64,000 bases of DNA, from the NCBI GenBank assembly GCA_963737575.1, contig CAVTTJ010000011.1, forward strand, positions 62,001 through 126,000, written 5' to 3'. Both the position numbers and the translations under genes were made by a program. The notes below the pieces were generated by a model. It was not told the DNA's origin. It saw nothing but the letters and a program-made list of their open reading frames with translations, and made no database searches. Position 1 is the first letter of the stretch. Every line of letters begins with the position of its first letter. Shown in pieces: positions 8,305 through 16,047 of the stretch. Origin of the DNA: VRUE01 sp963737575 (lineage in GTDB: Bacteria; Actinomycetota; Thermoleophilia; Solirubrobacterales; 70-9).

Positions 8305-8592
8305 ATGAAGCTGAAGCCCCTCGGGGACCGGCTGATCGTCAAGCCGATCGAGGAGGAGGAGACGACCGCGAGTGGGATCGTCCTCCCCGACACGGCCAAA
8401 GAGAAGCCGCAGAAGGGCAAGGTCGTCGCCGTCGGCGACGGCGCGATCAACGAGGACGGGAGCCGCCGGCCGCTCGACGTCAGCGATGGCGACGAGGTCC
8501 TCTACTCGAAGTACGGCGGCACCGAGGTAACCGTCGAAGACGAGGAACTGCTCGTCCTGCGCGAGTCGGACGTCCTCGCCAAGCTCGGCTAG
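8305..8592 (+). CDS. groS: Co-chaperonin GroES
   Basis: The product is 95 residues, the typical length. It caps the GroEL ring during protein folding. The sequence KLKPLGDRLIVKPIEEEETTASGIVLPDTAKEKP is diagnostic: it includes the mobile loop (TASGIVLPD) that binds GroEL. The ATG at 8305 has a GGAGG site 9 bases upstream. It is followed by groEL after 45 bases with its own strong ribosome site, so the two are an operon under the CIRCE operator. Confidence 0.97.
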   Translation: MKLKPLGDRLIVKPIEEEETTASGIVLPDTAKEKPQKGKVVAVGDGAINEDGSRRPLDVSDGDEVLYSKYGGTEVTVEDEELLVLRESDVLAKLG

Positions 8593-8637
8593 CCGCTGCC
8601 CAAAAAGGACTTAGAGAAGAAGGAGGACTGAAATCAG

Positions 8638-10275
8638 ATGGCTCATAAGGAGCTGAAGTACAAAGAGGAGGCAAGGGGAGCCCTGCAGGCCGGTGTCGAT
8701 GCTGTCGCCGACGCGGTCAAGGTCACCCTCGGCCCGAAAGGGCGCTACGTCGTGCTCGACAAGAAGTTCGGCGCCCCGACGATCACCAACGACGGAGTCA
8801 CCATCGCCCGCGAGGTCGAGGTCGAGGACGTCTTCGAGAACCAGGGTGCCCAGCTCGTCCGCGAGGTCGCGACCGCGACCAACGACGTCGCCGGCGACGG
8901 TACGACCACGGCGACGCTGCTGGCCCAGATCATCGTTCGCCAGGGGCTGAAGAACGTGGCCGCCGGCGCCAACCCGCTGGCCCTGCGCCGCGGGATCGAG
9001 AAGGCTGTCGACGAGGTCGTCGAGAACCTGCGCGAGAAGCAGTCGAAGGAGGTCGCCGGCAAGGAGCAGATCGCACGTGTCGCCGCGATCTCCGCCGCCG
9101 ACGACGAGATCGGCAACGTCATCGCCGACGCGATCGAGAAAGTCGGCAAAGACGGCGTCGTCAACGTCGAGGAGGGCCAGACCTTCGGGATGGAGCTCGA
9201 GTTCACCGAGGGCATGCAGTTCGACAAGGGCTACATCTCGCCCTACATGGTCACCGACCAGGACCGCATGGAGGCCGTGCTCGAGGACCCCTACATCCTG
9301 ATCGCCAACCAGAAAATCGGCTCGGTGCGCGACATCCTGCCGGTCCTGGAGCAGGTGATGCAGGGCGGCAAGCCGCTCCTGATCGTCGCCGAGGACGTCG
9401 AGGGCGAGTGCCTCGCGACGCTCGTCGTCAACAAGCTCCGCGGCACCTTCACCGGCGTCGCGGTGAAAGCGCCCGGCTTCGGCGACCGCCGCAAGCGGAT
9501 GCTCGAGGACATCGCGATCCTCAGCGGCGGTGAGGTGATCACCGAGGATATGGGGCTCAAACTCGAGAACACCCAGCTCGCTCAGCTCGGAAAAGCCCGC
9601 CGCGTCGTCGTCTCCAAGGACACGACGACGATCATCGACGGCGCCGGCGAGGGTGACGACATCAAAGGCCGGATCAAACAGATCAAACAGGAGATCGAGA
9701 ACACCGACTCCGATTTCGATCGCGAGAAGCTCCAGGAGCGGCTCGCCAAGCTGGCCGGCGGTGTCGCGGTGGTCAAGGTCGGCGCCGCGACCGAGACCGA
9801 GATGAAGGAGAAAAAGCACCGTGTCGAGGACGCCCTGCAGGCGACCCGGGCGGCGCTCGAGGAGGGTGTCGTGCCGGGAGGCGGCGTCGCGCTGCTGAAC
9901 GCGCAGTCCGACCTCGACGCCGATTCGCTCGACGACCCCGATGAGGCGACCGGGGCACGGATCGTCCATCGGGCGCTCGAGGAGCCGGTCCGTCAGATCG
10001 CCGAGAACTCCGGTCTGGAGGGCTCGGTCGTCGTCAACAAGGTCCGCGACCTGAAGGCCGGCGAAGGCCTCAACGCGGCCAGCGGCGAGTACGGCGACCT
10101 GATCAAAGACGGCGTCATCGACCCGACGATGGTGACCCGGTCGGCGCTGCAGAACGCAGCCTCGATCGCGAAGAACATCCTCGTCACCGAGGCCATCATC
10201 GCCGAGCCGCCCGAGAAAGACGGTGCCGGCGGAATGCCCGGCGGCGGAATGCCGGACATGGGCGGGATGATGTAG
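8638..10275 (+). CDS. groL: Chaperonin GroEL
   Basis: The product is 545 residues. It forms the tetradecameric ATP-dependent folding chamber. Visible motifs are the ATP-site VTLGPKGRYVVLDKKFG and VAGDGTTTATLLAQ, and the C-terminal Gly-Met tail GGMPGGGMPDMGGMM, which points into the cavity. The ribosome site AAGGAGG is followed by the ATG. It directly follows groES. The Gly-Met tail is the housekeeping type rather than the His-rich tail of actinobacterial GroEL1 copies. Another groEL copy elsewhere in the genome is possible. Confidence 0.97.
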   Translation: MAHKELKYKEEARGALQAGVDAVADAVKVTLGPKGRYVVLDKKFGAPTITNDGVTIAREVEVEDVFENQGAQLVREVATATNDVAGDGTTTATLLAQIIVRQGLKNVAAGANPLALRRGIEKAVDEVVENLREKQSKEVAGKEQIARVAAISAADDEIGNVIADAIEKVGKDGVVNVEEGQTFGMELEFTEGMQFDKGYISPYMVTDQDRMEAVLEDPYILIANQKIGSVRDILPVLEQVMQGGKPLLIVAEDVEGECLATLVVNKLRGTFTGVAVKAPGFGDRRKRMLEDIAILSGGEVITEDMGLKLENTQLAQLGKARRVVVSKDTTTIIDGAGEGDDIKGRIKQIKQEIENTDSDFDREKLQERLAKLAGGVAVVKVGAATETEMKEKKHRVEDALQATRAALEEGVVPGGGVALLNAQSDLDADSLDDPDEATGARIVHRALEEPVRQIAENSGLEGSVVVNKVRDLKAGEGLNAASGEYGDLIKDGVIDPTMVTRSALQNAASIAKNILVTEAIIAEPPEKDGAGGMPGGGMPDMGGMM

Positions 10276-10293
10276 CCACGCAGCATGCGTATG

Positions 10294-10349
10294 CTCGCCT
10301 CAACAGGCGAGTGACTTTCCGAGAGGCCCGGCATCGCGTCGGGCCTCTC
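10294..10349. terminator. Two hairpins ending groEL (and convergent ltrA) transcription
   Basis: CTCGCCT-caac-AGGCGAG at 10294-10311 is followed by a longer hairpin with 9-bp arms GAGAGGCCC (10321-10329) and GGGCCTCTC (10341-10349), then GCGTTT. It stands between convergent groEL and the ltrA gene, so it may serve both strands. The U-tract is poor, as is usual at this GC content. Confidence 0.7.
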
Positions 10350-10365
10350 GCGTTTCCAAGGCCCG

Positions 10366-11484
10366 TCAGGCCCGTCGCTGCGGCCCCCGATCGGGCAGCG
10401 CCTCGGCGACGAGGGCGGCGGCGACGATCGCGGCGAGGGCGCCGATCTGGATGGCGGCGTCGGCCTCGGTGCCAAGCGGGATCGTCGCCAGCAGCAGCGG
10501 CGCCGCCAGGAGGCGGGCGTTGTTGCGCTCGATCCCGAACGTCCGCCGGAACCCGACGTCGCAGAGGATGAAGAGGACCGTGCCGGCCGCGAGCCCGATC
10601 GCGATCCAGGTTTCGAGCGGGTCATATGGGTGCCCGACGGCCTTCTTCAGCCCCGCCGCCACGGCGACGATTCCGAGCAGGATCCCGTAGTGCCAGTAGC
10701 CGAACCCGAACAGGGCGAGCTCCGGACGACGCCCGGGCGGGGCCGCCTCGAAGGCCCGCTCGACCTCGCCCTCGTCGCCGAAGTAGGCCCACCAGAGGGT
10801 GGCGCTGAGGCAGAGCGAGAGCAGCGCGGCGACCACCAGGCCGCGGTCGATCGGCAGCCCGGCGGCGCCCGCTCCGACGGCGACGACCGACTCGCCGAGG
10901 GCGATGATCACGACGAGGCCGTGACGCTCGACGAAGTGCGATACGGAGACGACGAACCCCTCGACCGTGGTCACCTTCGGCGAGAACCAGACCATCGCCG
11001 CGCTGAGCGCCCAGAGGACCCACTGGGTGTCGCCGCCGACGGCGCCGCCGATCAACACGAAGATCGCGGCGAGCAGGTTGAAGGGGACGATGCGCAGGAT
11101 CCCCCGCACCTCGGAGACCGAGGTGCCGCGGATGTACATGCCGGCGTGGAGGAGGGTCACGATCAGGCACCCGATCCCGAACGCGAGCCCGCTGTTCTCG
11201 TAGGCGTCGGGGATCGCCAGGGCGAGGATCAGGAAGCCGCCCATCCCGCCGAGCAGGAGCAGCCGAAATCGGACCAGGTCGGTCGAGATCGCATTGGTCA
11301 GCCAGGCGTAGCCGTCGTAGATCCACCAGATCAGGAGCAGCATCACGACCACCTGGGCCACCGCCGCAATGTCGCCGCCGTCGACGAGGACCGTCGTCAG
11401 CTGGGTGATCGTGAAGACGAAGACGAGGTCGAAGAAGAGCTCGAGGCTGGAGACCCTCTCGCTGCGTTCCGGGGGGGCGGGCAC
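10366..11484 (-). CDS. ltrA: Low temperature requirement protein A (LtrA) family membrane protein
   Basis: The product is 372 residues with many membrane segments across its length. The N-terminal VSSLELFFDLVFVFTITQLT is the LtrA signature. Later patterns HFVERHGLVVIIALGESVVA and LWWAYF also match. The family was first linked to growth at low temperature in Listeria; the biochemical role is not known. The start is a GTG at 11484. It is convergent with groEL and followed upstream by an unrelated exported hydrolase. Confidence 0.88.
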   Translation of the reverse strand: MPAPPERSERVSSLELFFDLVFVFTITQLTTVLVDGGDIAAVAQVVVMLLLIWWIYDGYAWLTNAISTDLVRFRLLLLGGMGGFLILALAIPDAYENSGLAFGIGCLIVTLLHAGMYIRGTSVSEVRGILRIVPFNLLAAIFVLIGGAVGGDTQWVLWALSAAMVWFSPKVTTVEGFVVSVSHFVERHGLVVIIALGESVVAVGAGAAGLPIDRGLVVAALLSLCLSATLWWAYFGDEGEVERAFEAAPPGRRPELALFGFGYWHYGILLGIVAVAAGLKKAVGHPYDPLETWIAIGLAAGTVLFILCDVGFRRTFGIERNNARLLAAPLLLATIPLGTEADAAIQIGALAAIVAAALVAEALPDRGPQRRA

Positions 11485-11505
11485 CCCCGAATCATGCCGG
11501 TCCGC

Positions 11506-12630
11506 CTACGGCGTTGCCGGGATCGGGGCCGGTGGCGGGACCGGTTTCACCTTCGGCGGCGGCGGTGGCAGCAGCGGCAGCGTCCCGGCGTTGTATTCGG
11601 CGTAGGAGAGGAAGTTGGGGCGACGGACCTTGAGCCGCAGGGTGTTCGTCGTCCGCGGGTAGTGGCTGAGGTCGTAGGTGTTCGTGGCGGGAGTCCCGAA
11701 TCCGGTGTAGTAGATGAACATCCGCACCCGCTGCCGCTTCGCCGTCCAGGCGACGAGCTGTTTGGCGAACCGGGGTTCGTCCTTCCCGTATACGCCCCAC
11801 TCGGCGATCGAGAACGGCATCCCCTTCCACTGCTTGCCGGCGTAGAAGCGGTTGAGGTCTTCCCAGACCGGATACTGGGAGTAGAAGTCGGTCCCCACCC
11901 AGTCGACCCAGCGGCGGCCGGGCCAGTAGTTGCCGGGGAAGTTGCCCTTGACCCTCGGCGAGCCGCCGGGCAGCGGGCTCCAGATGATCGCCACCGGGGC
12001 CGCGGGAAGGACCGCGGGGGGCGCCCCCTTGGTCCGGTTGATCGGCGGCAGGCCGATTTCGGCGAGGGTGGCGTCGACCTGTTCGAGGGTCAGCCCGCCT
12101 TTGACGATCAGCGAGATCCGGCGGAAGGCCTGCTTGTACCAGCCGGTCGTGTGTTCGCCGCCGCGCTGGGTCCCGTTGCAGTTGACGGCGGTCCATGGGT
12201 TGAGGCAGCGGTTCGGCTCGCCGAGCGGCCTGATGTACGCCGGCAGCCCGTGTTTGGAGAAGAAGTCGTTGAGCTGAAGCAGGTAGTCGTCGCCGTAGCC
12301 GAGCGCGATCTGCTCGGGCGTGATCAGCTCCTGAAGCGTCTGGTCGTCGGCGGTCGAGATGTGGAGGACGGGGCGGGTCGCGGTTTCGCGCCACCGTTCG
12401 TAGGCCGCGTTGAGGCTGTTGCCCCAGGGGTGAAAGGTCTCGAGCAGCGCCGGGTGCTTTCCGAGCAGCCCGGCGAATTCGTTGTAGTCGGTCGTCGTTC
12501 CGCGGTCGCTGACCCCGAACAGCACGCTCGGCTTCGGCGGGACCAGCGTCATCGCGCCCGCCGGCGCCGCGAACAGCCCCAGCGCCGCCACCGCCAGCAC
12601 CGCGATCCAGCTAGGTGTCCTCGAGGACAT
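11506..12630 (-). CDS. Exported glycoside hydrolase, GH26-like
   Basis: The product is 374 residues. A signal peptide (about 1-26, ending PAGAM) precedes a TIM-barrel-like domain starting PSVLFGVSDRG. IRPLGEPN places one candidate catalytic Glu, and the pair WVDWVGTDFYSQYP and FSIAEWGVYGKDE places the second. This two-Glu pattern resembles GH26 mannanases, which cleave beta-mannan and related glycans. A proline-rich tail (LPPPPPKVKPVPPP) ends the protein. The start overlaps the end of the upstream SDR gene by 20 bases, so the two are probably co-transcribed. The substrate is not shown by the sequence. Confidence 0.65.
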   Translation of the reverse strand: MSSRTPSWIAVLAVAALGLFAAPAGAMTLVPPKPSVLFGVSDRGTTTDYNEFAGLLGKHPALLETFHPWGNSLNAAYERWRETATRPVLHISTADDQTLQELITPEQIALGYGDDYLLQLNDFFSKHGLPAYIRPLGEPNRCLNPWTAVNCNGTQRGGEHTTGWYKQAFRRISLIVKGGLTLEQVDATLAEIGLPPINRTKGAPPAVLPAAPVAIIWSPLPGGSPRVKGNFPGNYWPGRRWVDWVGTDFYSQYPVWEDLNRFYAGKQWKGMPFSIAEWGVYGKDEPRFAKQLVAWTAKRQRVRMFIYYTGFGTPATNTYDLSHYPRTTNTLRLKVRRPNFLSYAEYNAGTLPLLPPPPPKVKPVPPPAPIPATP

Positions 12631-13492
12631 CTCGCATCCTCCTCGGCTCGACTCCGAGCGCCTCTGCGTCGGCGGTGCCGCGCTCGCTGACCATCGGGAC
12701 CTCCATCAGCTCGGCCTCCTCCCAGGTTGCAAATACGGACTCGCCGGCAATGGAGCGGGCTGCAAGCAATCCGTAGCGGACGAGCGGCAGCGGCAGGTGG
12801 ACGAGCGGCCGCGGCCTCCCCGCGGCGCGGCTGACCAGGTCCGACATCTGGTCGTAGTCGAGGACGTCGGGCCCGGCGAGCTCGAAGCGGCCGGGCCGGG
12901 GGGCCTGCAGCAGGCCGTCGACGCAGCGGGCGACGTCCGCCGCCCAGATCGGCTCGAAGCGGGCCTTGCCGGATCCCGACACCGGCAGCACCGGCAGGAA
13001 CGAGAAGCGGCGCAGCAGCGTGATCCACGGGTCGGAGTGGTCGTAGACGATCGAGGGGGCGAAGATCGTCGTCTCGAGGCCGGAGGAGGCGATCGCCTCC
13101 TCCGCCAGCCACTTGGCGCGGAAGAACCGGGTCCGCTGCGCGGTCGAGGCGTTGAGGGCGCTGAAGAAGACGAAGCGGCGGACGCCGCTGCGCTCGGCGG
13201 CGCGCAGCAGGCGGACCGTGGCCAGCCCGTTCAGCTCCTCGATCCGGTGCGGCGGCTGGTCGCGGATCGTCGCCGCGAGATGGACGATGGTGTCGATCCC
13301 ACGCAGCGCCTGTCGCATCAGGTAGGGGTCTGACATCTCGCCGAGATCGCCGAGCGCGATCTGGACGGCGACGCGGCGATCGCCGAGCCGGCGCGGCTCC
13401 CTGACCAGGCAGCGGACGTCCTCGCCTCGCTCGAGCAGGAGAGGCAGCAGGCGCGAGCCGATGCTCCCCGTCGCCCCGGTCAGCAGCAGCAT
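12611..13492 (-). CDS. NAD(P)-binding SDR/NmrA-type protein (complex I 39-kDa-like)
   Basis: The product is 293 residues from ATG 13492. MLLLTGATGSIGSRLLPLLL is the Rossmann dinucleotide-binding motif, followed by VRCLVREP. The VVHLAA-like segment (IVHLAATIRDQPP) and FVFFSALNAS follow. The usual catalytic YxxxK is not obvious (FRAKWLAEE stands in that place), as in atypical SDRs of the NmrA or complex I 39-kDa type. The upstream ribosome site is weak. The role is unknown; overlap with the hydrolase gene suggests an operon. Confidence 0.75.
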   Translation of the reverse strand: MLLLTGATGSIGSRLLPLLLERGEDVRCLVREPRRLGDRRVAVQIALGDLGEMSDPYLMRQALRGIDTIVHLAATIRDQPPHRIEELNGLATVRLLRAAERSGVRRFVFFSALNASTAQRTRFFRAKWLAEEAIASSGLETTIFAPSIVYDHSDPWITLLRRFSFLPVLPVSGSGKARFEPIWAADVARCVDGLLQAPRPGRFELAGPDVLDYDQMSDLVSRAAGRPRPLVHLPLPLVRYGLLAARSIAGESVFATWEEAELMEVPMVSERGTADAEALGVEPRRMRDVLEDT

Positions 13493-13658
13493 TGCGGCCC
13501 CCGGTGGCTGCGTTTTGCGTCTCCCATCGCTGCGCCCAAGGCTAGAGGACCGCTGCGGACCGGCCTGCCGCCTCAATCTTTAGAATGTGACGCTCGCGTT
13601 GGCGGGGGCCCGTGGCCCCGCCGGGCACCGAAAAGACGAGCTAGGAGAAATACGCCGA

Positions 13659-13931
13659 ATGACCTACGTCATCGCCGAGCCGTGCATCGGCACCAAGGAC
13701 AACTCGTGTGTCGAGGTCTGTCCCGTCGATTGCATTCACCCGACCCCGGATGAGCCCGACTACGACTCGGTCGAGATGCTCTACATCGACCCCGACGAGT
13801 GCATCGACTGCGATGCCTGCGTCGAGGCCTGCCCGGTCGACGCCTGCTTCGCGGAGGATCAGCTCCCGGCGGAGTGGGCGAAATACGCCGAGATCAACGC
13901 CGAGTACTACAAGAGCAAATCGACGGCCTGA
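13659..13931 (+). CDS. fdxA: Seven-iron ferredoxin (3Fe-4S/4Fe-4S)
   Basis: The product is 90 residues; AGGAGA lies upstream of ATG 13659. It is an electron carrier of the cytosol. The Cys pattern C-x7-C-x3-C-x3-C near the start (EPCIGTKDNSCVEVCPVDC) and C-x2-C-x2-C-x3-CP later (ECIDCDACVEACPVDAC) is that of Actinobacteria FdxA proteins, which hold one 3Fe-4S and one 4Fe-4S cluster. The insert HPTPDEPDYDSVE between clusters is slightly longer than in mycobacterial FdxA. Redox partners are not evident from the neighbours. Confidence 0.92.
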   Translation: MTYVIAEPCIGTKDNSCVEVCPVDCIHPTPDEPDYDSVEMLYIDPDECIDCDACVEACPVDACFAEDQLPAEWAKYAEINAEYYKSKSTA

Positions 13932-13970
13932 GGTTCGTCGTCTGCTGAAGAGGTAGGCGAAAGGTAGAGG

Positions 13971-14603
13971 TTGAGGACGGGTCCGGTGGCGGTCGTCGAT
14001 GAGCAGATGCGGGCCTACTACGACCAGCGCGCATCCGAGTACGACGAGTGGTGGTTGGGGACGGGGCTCTTTGAGACGCGCGACCGCCCCGGCTGGTCGG
14101 AGGAGGTGGAGCAGCTCACCGATGTCCTGCGGGCGCTGCCCCCGGCGCGAACCCTCGATGTCGCTTGCGGCACCGGCTTCCTGACGCGCCACCTCCCGGG
14201 TGAGGTAGTCGCGATCGACCAAAGCGCCGAAATGGTTCGCATCGCCGAAGCGAGAATGCCCGATGCGAGCGTGCTCCAGCCGGACGCGGTACCGCTCCCC
14301 TTCGCCGACGCTGACTTCGACCGACTCGTCACGAGCCACTTCTACGGTCACCTCCTCCCCGACGAGCGCAAAGCGTTTCTAGACGAGGCTCGGCGGGTCA
14401 GCGCGCGGCTTGTGGTGGTCGATTCCGCCAGACGTGAGGACCTCGACGGCGAGGGCTGGCAGGAGCGGGTACTGAACGATGGCTCACGCCATAGGGTCTA
14501 TAAGCGGTTCTTCGTAGCCGCAGACCTGGCCCGGGAGCTCGGCGGTGGCACGGTGCTGCACGACGGTCGGTGGTTCGCCGCCGTCGCCGCGCCCGACACC
14601 TAG
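13971..14603 (+). CDS. Class I SAM-dependent methyltransferase
   Basis: The product is 210 residues if started at TTG 13971 (AGAGG just upstream); a GTG at 13986 is the alternative. The Rossmann motif LDVACGTGFLTRHLPG binds S-adenosylmethionine, with VVAIDQSAEMVRIAEARM as motif II and PFADADFDRLVTSHFYGHL as the post-motif. N-terminal MRAYYDQRASEYDEWW is typical of small-molecule methyltransferases of the UbiE/Methyltransf_25 group. It lies 40 bases after ferredoxin. The substrate is unknown. Confidence 0.82.
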   Translation: MRTGPVAVVDEQMRAYYDQRASEYDEWWLGTGLFETRDRPGWSEEVEQLTDVLRALPPARTLDVACGTGFLTRHLPGEVVAIDQSAEMVRIAEARMPDASVLQPDAVPLPFADADFDRLVTSHFYGHLLPDERKAFLDEARRVSARLVVVDSARREDLDGEGWQERVLNDGSRHRVYKRFFVAADLARELGGGTVLHDGRWFAAVAAPDT

Positions 14604-14621
14604 GCCGGCACCCCGAGTTTC

Positions 14622-15779
14622 CTACTGGACGACCGGGAGAGGGGTGCCGCTGAGCGGCTTCTGCTCGGCGGCGGCCGATGTCGCCTGCAGGACCGGCAGC
14701 TCCTGCGGGGTTGCTGCGACGATCCCGCGGGCCGCGTCGCGGATCGCCTGCGAGGCGGGGGAGTCGGGCTCGGCGGTGACCAGAGGGGAGCCGGTGTCGG
14801 CGTGCTCGCGGAGGGCCTCGGAGAGGGGGACCTTGCCGAGTAGGGGAACGTCGAGCTCGTCGGCGAGCGCCTGGCCGCCGCCCTCGCCGAAGATCGTGAA
14901 GCGCTCGCCGTCGGGGGTCGTGAAGCCGGACATGTTCTCGATCACCCCGAGCAGCTCGAGGTCGAATTTGGAGGCCATCTCGGCGCCGCGGCGCGCCACC
15001 GACTGGGCCGCCGGCTGCGGAGTGGTGACGATCAGGAACTTGGCCTGCGGAAGCAGCTGGGCGAGCGTCATCGAGACGTCGCCGGTTCCCGGCGGCAGGT
15101 CGAGCAGGAGGTACTCGAGGTCCCCCCAGGCGACGTCCTCGAGGAACTGCTGGATCGCCTTGTGGAGCATCGGGCCGCGCCAGACGACCGCCGCGTTCTC
15201 CTCGACGAAGAACCCGATCGACATCACCTTCACCCCGCCGGGCGACTCGAGCGGCAGGATCTTGCGCTCGGCGTTGACATCGGGTTTGCGGTTGACGCCG
15301 AGCATGCGCGGGATCGAGTAGCCGTAGACGTCGCAGTCGAGCGCACCGGCGGAGTGGCCTTCTGCGGTCAGCGCCGCGGCGAGGTTGGCGGTCATCGTCG
15401 ACTTGCCGACGCCGCCCTTGCCCGAGGCGACGCAGACGACGTTCTTGACCTGGGCCAGCGCGCCCTCGGGCAGGCGGCCGCGGCCGAGCGCTTTCTGCAG
15501 GCTCCCTTTCTCCTCGTCGGAGAGGACGTCGAACCCGACCGCGACCTCGGTCACCCCGTCGAGCGCGCCCACCTGCTGGGCGACCGCGGTTTCGAAGTGG
15601 GAGCGGATCGGGCAGCCTGCCGTGGTCAGCGAGACCACGACCTCGACCCTGCCGCTCTCGCCGATCTCGATCGACCGGACCATGCCGAGCTCGACGATCG
15701 AGCGGCGCAGCTCGGGGTCGATCACGGTCCGCAGGCTCTCGGTGATCTGGTCCTTGGTCGGAAGTGCCATCGGCCCCAT
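14622..15779 (-). CDS. mrp: Mrp/NBP35-type Fe-S carrier P-loop ATPase
   Basis: The product is 385 residues. An N-terminal DUF59/MIP18-like domain (about 5-85, with LTTAGCPIRSHF) is followed by the P-loop domain with the deviant Walker A CVASGKGGVGKSTMTANLA and LLLDLPPGTGD. It carries or transfers Fe-S clusters to target proteins. The CxxC that coordinates the bridging cluster in many homologues is absent: the segment reads ENMSGFTTPDGERF, as I recall from other actinobacterial Mrp proteins. A nearby in-frame ATG at 15770 could also be the start. Convergent with the methyltransferase. Confidence 0.9.
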   Translation of the reverse strand: MGPMALPTKDQITESLRTVIDPELRRSIVELGMVRSIEIGESGRVEVVVSLTTAGCPIRSHFETAVAQQVGALDGVTEVAVGFDVLSDEEKGSLQKALGRGRLPEGALAQVKNVVCVASGKGGVGKSTMTANLAAALTAEGHSAGALDCDVYGYSIPRMLGVNRKPDVNAERKILPLESPGGVKVMSIGFFVEENAAVVWRGPMLHKAIQQFLEDVAWGDLEYLLLDLPPGTGDVSMTLAQLLPQAKFLIVTTPQPAAQSVARRGAEMASKFDLELLGVIENMSGFTTPDGERFTIFGEGGGQALADELDVPLLGKVPLSEALREHADTGSPLVTAEPDSPASQAIRDAARGIVAATPQELPVLQATSAAAEQKPLSGTPLPVVQ

Positions 15780-16047
15780 TCTCGCAAAGCCCGGTGGGCG
15801 GGTCCCGTCCGACCGTGACCTCGTTCACACGGCCGAACTCTCATCCGGCCGGAGGCGGAGCGTACGGAGCGGGCGATGTCTGCCTGTTCGCCGGCTACGT
15901 GCTCCACTCCTAGGCACCACGTTCGCCTCGACGCCGCGAGCTCTCGGGCCGCGGCGGCGAGCTTCCTGCGCGGGACCACAGCGGAAGGGGGAGAGATGTC
16001 GGAGCTGCGCCCTTGGCCCCCGAACGAATGTCTTCGGAGGAGGTCGG

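Noticed and set aside
8611..9969. 452-residue minus-strand open frame opposite groEL
   Set aside because: Antisense of groEL with a Leu/Asp/Val-biased pattern; no start signal or family.
10630..12690. 686-residue plus-strand open frame
   Set aside because: It lies opposite ltrA and the GH26-like gene, both with clear motifs; its composition is typical shadow sequence.
14398..15828. 476-residue minus-strand frame overlapping mrp
   Set aside because: Different frame from mrp, Arg/Pro-rich, with no recognisable domains.
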